From an uncultured Desulfuromonadales bacterium (GTDB lineage: Bacteria; Desulfobacterota; Desulfuromonadia; Desulfuromonadales; Geopsychrobacteraceae), in assembly GCA_947259685.1 (NCBI GenBank), contig CAMYNC010000194.1, forward strand, positions 1-6,093: 6,093 nucleotides of DNA, in the 5' to 3' direction. Shown one piece after another: positions 1 to 6,093 of this stretch. The position numbers were made by a program, and so were the translations under genes. Below the pieces are notes generated by a model. That model did not search any database. It was not told the DNA's origin and was given only the letters and a program-made list of their open reading frames with translations. Position 1 is the first letter of the stretch; each line of letters begins with the position of its first letter.

Positions 1-39
1 GTCCCTTTCCCCCTTTTTGACTAATCTATTCAGCTTAAT
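1..39. other. AT-richer leader before the first ORF
   Basis: This short stretch has 15 G or C in 39 bases, much lower than the high-GC coding sequence that follows. It holds pyrimidine runs and an in-frame TAA at 22-24 that closes the downstream frame. I see no Shine-Dalgarno sequence in front of the GTG at 40 and no clear promoter. It may be an ordinary intergenic end or unrelated sequence attached at the contig edge. Confidence 0.4.
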
Positions 40-1887
40 GTGTCGGCCTGGACCGCCTCCACGCGGTCGGCCGAGGCTTGTCGCAGGCTGGAAGACGAGG
101 CGTTTGTGAGCAGCAAAACGGGCGAGATGCGGTCGGAGCCGGTGAGTGCCGGACGCTCGCCGGTCCTCGACGAGCGATACCTGCTGGACCCCGGAACCCG
201 TCTGCCCGAGCTCGACTCGCCGCACGCCCAGGCCCATGCGGCGCGCGATCTCCGGTTTCCGGACCGGCCGTTGTTCGCGCTGTTCTGCCGCCGCGATCTG
301 CTACCGCGCATGGATGTTCTCGAGCGCTTCGCGCGCCTCGACCGCGCCAACATCGTCAAGCCCCTGCAATGGGGGGCGGTCGACTGGGCGCCTGCGGGCG
401 AGCGGCGCTATGCCGTCGTCTTCCGCCGGCCCGGCGGCGAACGGGTGGTGGCCGATCCGCAAGGCGGGTTCCAGCCGATGCGCCCGGAAGACGTGAAGCG
501 AAAGGTCGTCGCGCCGCTGCTGCCCCTGTTCCAGGATCTGGGCGACCGGCTCTTGACCCACCGGGCGATTCGACCGGAAAACCTTTTCTACACGGACAAC
601 GGCCGCGGCGAAGCGATGCTGGGCGAGTGCGTTTCCGCACCGCCCGGACTGTTGCAGCCGGCGATCTACGAGACGATCGAAAACGGCATGGCCGAGCCCG
701 CCGGGCGCAGCTCGGGGAACCCGGCGGACGACCTCTACGCCTTCGGGGTTCTGCTGGCGGTTCTGCTGACCGGCCAGACCCCCTGCGCCGGGATGAGCGA
801 TCATCAGATCGTGTCCGCCAAGCTCGAAGCGGGAAGCTACACCGCCATGTTCGGCAAGGCGCGAATTCCGCTCGCCATGCTGGAGCCGCTGAGGGGCCTG
901 CTGTGCGACGACGAGCACGAGCGCTGGAACGCCGCCGACTTGAAGACCTGGCTGGGCGGGGGTCCGCCGACCTTCAAGCAGCCGGCGCAGCAGCCCAAGG
1001 CGGCGCGACCCTTCGATTTTGCCGGGTCCGACTACTGGGATGCGCGATCGTTGGGATTCGCCTTGGCCAACAACTGGTCCAAGGCGGCGCAGCGCATACA
1101 GGACGGAGAGATCGCCGGTTGGGTGCTGCGCAGCCTTGGCGAAGAAGAGCGGGCCGCACGCATCGGCGAGGCGCTGCGCCGGGGGCGTGAGGCGACCGAT
1201 AGCGGCACCAGAGGGGATCGGACCCTTGCCAGCGTCCTGGCGGCGCTCGATCCCCGGGCGCCGCTGCGCTACAAGGGACTTGCGGCCAGTCCGGACGCCC
1301 TGGGCCGGTTGTTGGCGATCAACTACCGCCAAGCCGACCGGATCCAGCTCTTCGCCGAGCTGCTGCAGGGACGTTCGCCGCTTGTCTGGTTCGAGTCGCA
1401 GCAGTCCAGCCGACCGGAGCTGCTGTCCATCAAGAAAACGATCGAACAGGCTTGCGCCTTCGTGGACCGGCCCCGCTGGGGCTTCGGGATCGAGCGCTGT
1501 CTGTATATGCTCAATCCGGTATGGCCCTGCCAAAGCCCGATTCTCGCGCAGGAATACGTCTGTCATATCAAAGAGCTGCTGCCTGCCCATGGGGTTTATG
1601 CGGTAAAGGTGCGACATGGCCAGCAGGAATTTAATGGCGTGGTCAACCTTGGTCATCGGCCCACTTTCGGTGGCAAGGAGTCTACGATTGAAGTGCACCT
1701 GATCGATTACGCCGGACGCCTCTATGAGGAATCCTTACGGATTTATTTTGTCGAGCGGCTCAGAGCAGAGCAGAAGTTCTCTGGCCCGCAAGAATTGGCC
1801 GCTGCAATCGCCAATGACGTGCTGCAGGCCCGGCAAATTCTTGAGCGAGTTCAGGTTGTGCAATACCGCCAGTATCTCTCCCTTTAG
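40..1887 (+). CDS. Chimeric ORF: degenerate protein-kinase-like protein joined in frame to the C-terminal end of RibF
   Basis: This is a 615-codon open frame made of two unrelated parts. Residues 1 to about 511 resemble a protein kinase fold whose catalytic residues are gone: the catalytic loop reads H174-R-A-I-R-P-E-N181, with Ala and Arg where HRD kinases have Asp and Lys. The DFG position reads G195-E-C197, and I see no VAIK lysine. The subdomain IX signature is kept as D231-L-Y-A-F-G236. A Pro-rich linker (about 304-320) leads to a helical region (about 325-510). It is therefore likely a pseudokinase of the kind I associate with Alphaproteobacteria; its function is unknown. From about residue 512 the sequence is RibF riboflavin kinase. 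The start is uncertain. GTG 40 is the longest option but lacks a ribosome binding site; GTG 106 has GAGG at 97-100; ATG 127 lies just before the first family-like sequence. GC drops at the switch, so I infer a chimera, not a true fusion gene. Confidence 0.6.
   Translation: MSAWTASTRSAEACRRLEDEAFVSSKTGEMRSEPVSAGRSPVLDERYLLDPGTRLPELDSPHAQAHAARDLRFPDRPLFALFCRRDLLPRMDVLERFARLDRANIVKPLQWGAVDWAPAGERRYAVVFRRPGGERVVADPQGGFQPMRPEDVKRKVVAPLLPLFQDLGDRLLTHRAIRPENLFYTDNGRGEAMLGECVSAPPGLLQPAIYETIENGMAEPAGRSSGNPADDLYAFGVLLAVLLTGQTPCAGMSDHQIVSAKLEAGSYTAMFGKARIPLAMLEPLRGLLCDDEHERWNAADLKTWLGGGPPTFKQPAQQPKAARPFDFAGSDYWDARSLGFALANNWSKAAQRIQDGEIAGWVLRSLGEEERAARIGEALRRGREATDSGTRGDRTLASVLAALDPRAPLRYKGLAASPDALGRLLAINYRQADRIQLFAELLQGRSPLVWFESQQSSRPELLSIKKTIEQACAFVDRPRWGFGIERCLYMLNPVWPCQSPILAQEYVCHIKELLPAHGVYAVKVRHGQQEFNGVVNLGHRPTFGGKESTIEVHLIDYAGRLYEESLRIYFVERLRAEQKFSGPQELAAAIANDVLQARQILERVQVVQYRQYLSL
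1571..1590. other. Probable chimeric junction
   Basis: Upstream codons continue the kinase-like protein (ending about Y-V-C-H-I-K-E-L-L-P-A). Downstream codons begin the RibF strand (E-L-L-P-A-H-G-V-Y-A). The shared K-E-L-L-P-A codons fit both proteins, so the exact breakpoint cannot be placed within about 15 bases. Base composition changes from about 70% GC in sampled upstream blocks to the low 50s just downstream. A short identical stretch in two genomes is the usual substrate for a mis-join during assembly or amplification, although real recombination is not excluded by the sequence alone. Confidence 0.7.
1573..1887 (+). pseudogene. ribF: ribF 3' fragment: C-terminal part of the riboflavin kinase domain
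   Basis: Residues 512-615 of the long ORF match the end of bifunctional riboflavin kinase/FMN adenylyltransferase, which converts riboflavin to FMN and then FAD in the cytoplasm. Visible landmarks are G518-V-Y-A521, the N536-L-G-H-R-P-T542 segment, the I-E551-V-H-L-I-D strand carrying the family's catalytic Glu, and a C-terminal helix rich in R, E and Q followed by an I-A-x-D-x-x-x-A-R segment. A full RibF is about 300 residues. The N-terminal adenylyltransferase domain (with its HxGH-type motif) and the G-[FY]-P-T-A-N motif of the kinase domain are missing, replaced by the foreign pseudokinase. As it stands the fragment could not make FMN or FAD. It ends 23 bases before aroE, so in the source genome the intact gene probably lies directly upstream of aroE. 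I take it as a real gene end truncated by the contig join, not as a decayed gene. Confidence 0.85.
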
Positions 1888-1910
1888 CTACCTAGAAATA
1901 GGACCAAGCG

Positions 1911-2774
1911 ATGTCTTTGACTGGAAAAAGTCAGGTTTATGGTATCTTGGGAGACCCGGTTAGCCACTCCCTCTCCCCGTTGATGCAGAATCATGTCCTG
2001 ACCGAACTTGGTATCGACGCTGTCTATGTGCCCTTTCATGTGCTTCCCGGGTGTTTGCCGCAAGCGATTGACGGTTTGCGTGCTTTGCAGGTGGCCGGTG
2101 TCAATATCACCATTCCCCATAAAGAGGCTGTTTTGCCGTTGCTCGATGAGGTTGATGCCAGCGCCCGGCTGATCGGGGCGGTCAATACCATTGTTAATCG
2201 TCAGGGTGCTCTGATTGGCTACAATACTGATGGGTTGGGTTTTTTACGCTCAGCCGAACAGGAGCTCGGGTTCAATGCAGAGCAGAGCAGAGTGCTCCTG
2301 CTTGGGGCCGGAGGAGCTTGTCGGGCTGCTGTGGTGGCCCTGGCGGAAGCGGGCGCTCGCCGGATTGTTATTGCTAATCGCAGCAAAAACCGGGCTGAGC
2401 AGTTGGTGCATGAGCTTGGCGGGCAGTTTTCTGAGACGGAATTCCAGGCACTCAACTATCAGGAGGAAACCTTTGCGACTGCGCTGAAAAATGCCGATCT
2501 GATTGTTAACACCACTTCGATTGGCCTGCAAGGCGAGTCAATGGATTTTTTTCCATTGGAAAATATTAAGCATAGTGCGCTATTTTATGATATGGTATAT
2601 TCCCAAACCGAGACACCGCTGCTGAAAAGCGCTCGTCTTCAAGGATTGCGTGCAGTTGACGGCTTGGGCATGTTGGCGGCGCAAGGCGAAGAAGCCTTCG
2701 TCCTGTGGACTGGTCGCCGGCCTGCCGCTGGTATGATGAGAACGTGTCTCATGAAATATCGGACAAATGGATAG
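1911..2774 (+). CDS. aroE: Shikimate dehydrogenase (NADP+), AroE
   Basis: AroE reduces 3-dehydroshikimate to shikimate with NADPH in the cytoplasm, the fourth step of the shikimate pathway to chorismate and aromatic amino acids. At 287 residues it has normal length. The substrate domain shows G14-D-P-V-S-H-S20-L-S22-P, whose two serines bind shikimate, then N65-I-T-I-P-H-K71-E with the catalytic Lys71, and Y104-N-T-D107-G with the catalytic Asp107. The nucleotide domain has the G132-A-G-G-A loop and A155-N-R157-S-K-N-R161, the basic pattern that selects NADPH over NADH. N200-T-T-S-I-G-L and D250-G-L-G-M-L-A-A-Q258 complete the family signature. The ATG is preceded by AGGA at 1900-1903 with 7 bases between. 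The gene sits 23 bases after the ribF end and 22 bases before pilB, so co-transcription with the pilus genes is likely. No key residue is missing, so the enzyme should be active. Confidence 0.97.
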   Translation: MSLTGKSQVYGILGDPVSHSLSPLMQNHVLTELGIDAVYVPFHVLPGCLPQAIDGLRALQVAGVNITIPHKEAVLPLLDEVDASARLIGAVNTIVNRQGALIGYNTDGLGFLRSAEQELGFNAEQSRVLLLGAGGACRAAVVALAEAGARRIVIANRSKNRAEQLVHELGGQFSETEFQALNYQEETFATALKNADLIVNTTSIGLQGESMDFFPLENIKHSALFYDMVYSQTETPLLKSARLQGLRAVDGLGMLAAQGEEAFVLWTGRRPAAGMMRTCLMKYRTNG

Positions 2775-2796
2775 GCTGTGAAGGGAAACTGATCCA

Positions 2797-4500
<1,704 letters not shown>

Positions 4501-4541
4501 ATTTCTCATTTGAGTATATATCGATAATTTCAACAGCTCTC

Positions 4542-4545
4542 GAGG
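4542..4545 (+). promoter_or_regulatory. Ribosome binding site that sets the pilT start at ATG 4555
   Basis: GAGG lies 9 bases before the ATG at 4555 but only 3 bases before an in-frame TTG at 4549. The spacing, and the family-like N-terminus M-A-N-M-H-Q-L-L, favour 4555. The ATG at 4564 gives a third, less well spaced option. Confidence 0.65.
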
Positions 4546-4554
4546 TTTTTGTTT

Positions 4555-5658
4555 ATGGCCAATATGCATCAGTTGCTTAAGGCAATGATTGAAAAGGGTG
4601 CGTCTGACTTGCACCTGTCAACCGGTACGCCGCCGCAGATCCGGATCGATGGTCAGATGGTGGTGCTCAACACCCCGGCCATGTCTCCTACGGAAACCAA
4701 ACAGCTTTGCTACAGCGTCTTGACCGATTCGCAAAAACGTCAATTTGAGGAAGAAAATGAACTCGATCTATCTTTCGGCGTAAAGGGTCTTTCCCGGTTT
4801 CGGGGTAACTTGTTTTTGCAGCGTGGCGCTGTCGCGGGAGCCTTTCGGGCCATTCCCTTTGAGATCAAAAGCTTTGATGACCTGGGTCTCCCCCCGGTGG
4901 TCAGGGCCTTGTCGAAAAAGCCGCGTGGCTTGATTCTGGTCACCGGACCGACCGGCAGTGGTAAGTCGACCACTCTGGCAGCGATTGTCGACGCGATCAA
5001 TTCCGAACGTAGCGAGCATATTATCACCATTGAAGACCCGATTGAGTACCTGCATCCGCACAAGAAGTGCCTGGTCAATCAGCGTGAGGTCGGTGCTGAC
5101 ACCCAATCATTCAAAAAAGCGCTCAAGTATATTTTGCGGCAAGATCCTGATGTGGTGTTGTTGGGCGAATTGCGGGATATTGAAACCATCGAAGCGGCAT
5201 TGACCATAGCCGAAACCGGCCACCTCTGTTTTGCGACTTTGCACACCAACTCCTGTGTGCAAACCATTAACCGGATTGTTGACGTTTTCCCGACCACCCA
5301 ACAATCTCAGGTGCGCACCCAGCTCTCCTTTGTCCTCGAAGGGGTCCTGTCGCAAACGTTGATGAAAAAGGCCAACGGCAATGGTCGTTGCATGGCGCTG
5401 GAGGTGATGGTTCCGAACCCGGCGATCCGAAACCTGATCCGCGAAGACAAGATTCACCAAATCTACTCGCAAATGCAGGTGGGGCAGGATAAATTCGCCA
5501 TGCAGACCCTGAATCAATGTCTGTTTTTTCTGGCGCACTCCCGGCAAATTACCCAGGATGATGCCTACAGCCGTTCTCCGGATCTGGAAGAGCTCAAGCA
5601 GATGTTCGCTAATCCGAGCGCGGTTTTGAGGCGCAAACCGGCCGGCGTCAGTCGTTAA
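4555..5658 (+). CDS. pilT: Type IV pilus retraction ATPase PilT (PilT4-like)
   Basis: PilT is the hexameric cytoplasmic ATPase that depolymerises the pilus, giving retraction force for twitching motility and DNA uptake. From ATG 4555 it has 367 residues, normal for the family. It starts directly with the PAS-like N-terminal domain (G-A-S-D-L-H-L at about 13-19) without the MshEN region of PilB. The core has Walker A G131-P-T-G-S-G-K137-S-T, the Asp box E160-D-P-I-E164, Walker B V200-V-L-L-G-E205-L-R-D with the catalytic Glu, and the His box T-G-H223 ... L229-H230-T-N. The C-terminal retraction signature A290-I-R-N-L-I-R-E297 is intact, which separates PilT from PilB and PilU and implies retraction competence. 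There is no zinc tetracysteine. The segment H223-L-C-F-A-T-L-H-T-N-S-C resembles Geobacter PilT4 as I remember it. It lies 54 bases after pilB and 50 before pilC, in the order used for the pil operon of Geobacter relatives. A longer start at TTG 4549 is possible but less likely. Confidence 0.96.
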   Translation: MANMHQLLKAMIEKGASDLHLSTGTPPQIRIDGQMVVLNTPAMSPTETKQLCYSVLTDSQKRQFEEENELDLSFGVKGLSRFRGNLFLQRGAVAGAFRAIPFEIKSFDDLGLPPVVRALSKKPRGLILVTGPTGSGKSTTLAAIVDAINSERSEHIITIEDPIEYLHPHKKCLVNQREVGADTQSFKKALKYILRQDPDVVLLGELRDIETIEAALTIAETGHLCFATLHTNSCVQTINRIVDVFPTTQQSQVRTQLSFVLEGVLSQTLMKKANGNGRCMALEVMVPNPAIRNLIREDKIHQIYSQMQVGQDKFAMQTLNQCLFFLAHSRQITQDDAYSRSPDLEELKQMFANPSAVLRRKPAGVSR

Positions 5659-5708
5659 TTAGACAGCTAACATAAATAAATGTAACGGTAATTCGAAAGG
5701 GTCAGGCC

Positions 5709-6093
5709 ATGCCAAAGTTCTCCTGGACAGGGCGGTCAAGAGACGGGAAAAGTGCAAAAGGTGAAATGGAAGCCGGTAGCGAAGCTGTGGTCATCTCTCA
5801 GCTGCGGCGTCAGGGAATTCAGCCGAACAAGGTGAAAGAGGCTGGCAAAGGCCTGGACATGGAAATCAGTTTCCTGCAGCCGAAAATCACCACCAAAGAT
5901 ATCGTTATTTTCACCCGCCAGTTCGCCACCATGATCGATGCTGGTTTGCCATTGGTTCAGTGTCTGGATATCCTGTCTTCGCAACAAGAGAACAAGACCT
6001 TTAAAACGATATTAACCAATGTGAAGGAAGACGTGGAGTCGGGATCGACCTTTGCGGATGCGCTGAAAAAACACCCCAAAGCCTTCAATGATC
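5709..6093 (+). CDS. pilC: Type IV pilus inner-membrane platform protein PilC, 5' part
   Basis: PilC is the polytopic inner-membrane protein on which PilB and PilT act to insert or extract pilin. Only the first 128 codons are present; the gene runs off the window with no stop, and a full PilC has about 400 residues. The N-terminus M-P-K-F-S-W-T-G is the usual PilC opening, followed by a basic, soluble segment with L-R-R-Q-G-I at about 32-37. The first T2SSF domain begins near residue 61 with F68-T-R-Q-F-A-T-M-I-D-A-G-L-P-L82 and continues through D-V-E-S-G-S-T-F-A-D-A-L. The transmembrane helices expected later are outside the window. The start ATG has AAAGG at 5696-5700 with 8 bases between. 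GspF of type II secretion is a relative, but the position after pilB and pilT makes PilC the better name. Confidence 0.95.
   Translation, partial: MPKFSWTGRSRDGKSAKGEMEAGSEAVVISQLRRQGIQPNKVKEAGKGLDMEISFLQPKITTKDIVIFTRQFATMIDAGLPLVQCLDILSSQQENKTFKTILTNVKEDVESGSTFADALKKHPKAFND

Noticed and set aside
78..1190. Second + strand open frame of 370 codons overlapping the kinase-like gene
   Set aside because: The translation is dominated by R, A, G and P, as expected for a shifted frame of high-GC coding DNA, and the recognised domain is in the other frame.
301..1698. Long open frame of 465 codons on the minus strand
   Set aside because: It lies opposite the high-GC kinase-like gene, where few stop codons occur by chance. 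Its translation shows no family motif, is rich in R, G, Q and L, and extends across the chimeric junction.
40..1887. A genuine novel pseudokinase-riboflavin kinase fusion enzyme
   Set aside because: The riboflavin kinase part lacks its PTAN ATP-binding motif and first strands, the kinase-like part appears truncated, and composition changes at the join. A chimera explains all of this more simply.
2556..2606. Possible internal promoter in aroE (TTGGAA followed by AT-rich TATTTTATGATAT)
   Set aside because: The spacing between the candidate -35 and -10 boxes is 19 or 24 bases, and the stretch encodes a normal AroE segment, so the match is too weak to annotate.
4501..4554. Possible terminator or promoter between pilB and pilT
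   Set aside because: There is no stable GC-rich hairpin followed by a T run. The AT-rich TATATATCGATAAT lacks a paired -35 box. It reads as a short operon spacer with the pilT ribosome binding site.
5652..5690. Weak inverted repeat CGTTA ... TAACG after pilT
   Set aside because: The arms are only five bases, the loop is long and AT-rich, and no T run follows, so it is unlikely to terminate transcription.

Overview
The window joins two pieces of different origin. From about position 1575 to the end it is a normal stretch of a deltaproteobacterial (Desulfuromonadota; Geobacter, Pelobacter or Desulfuromonas-like) chromosome. It carries the 3' end of ribF, a complete aroE, complete pilB and pilT, and the 5' end of pilC, all on the + strand with short gaps. 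This assignment rests on the recognisable PilB, PilT and PilC sequences (PilT closely resembles Geobacter PilT4) and on the gene order aroE-pilB-pilT-pilC. It has not been tested by a database search.

The first ~1.57 kb is clearly different. It has high GC (two 60-base blocks counted by hand, 241-300 and 901-960, are each 42/60 GC, against 33/60 and 31/60 for 1621-1680 and 1681-1740). It encodes a degenerate protein-kinase-like protein of a type I associate with Alphaproteobacteria such as Rhodospirillales. It runs in frame, with no stop, into the last ~104 residues of a riboflavin kinase/FAD synthetase (RibF). The resulting 615-residue ORF has no obvious biological logic: the kinase-like protein seems cut off at its C-terminus, and the RibF part lacks the whole FMN adenylyltransferase domain and the first strand and PTAN motif of its riboflavin kinase domain. 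The switch falls in a short stretch (about 1571-1587, encoding K-E-L-L-P-A) that both parents could plausibly share. A chimeric contig is the most economical explanation.

Layout: 1-39 is a short AT-richer leader; 40-1887 is the chimeric ORF (pseudokinase part to ~1587, RibF part from ~1573); 1911-2774 is aroE (shikimate dehydrogenase); 2797-4500 is pilB (type IV pilus extension ATPase with an N-terminal MshEN-type c-di-GMP-binding region); 4555-5658 is pilT (retraction ATPase); 5709 to the window end is pilC (inner-membrane platform protein, partial). PilB and PilT are the opposing hexameric motors that act on the PilC platform to add or remove pilin subunits. aroE and ribF are housekeeping genes that lie just upstream, probably in the same transcription unit.

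I found no RNA gene, CRISPR array, mobile element, convincing terminator or promoter. No new biological system is evident. The points worth checking are the chimeric junction, the catalytically dead kinase-like domain, the c-di-GMP-binding signature in PilB and a small aberrant patch in PilB.
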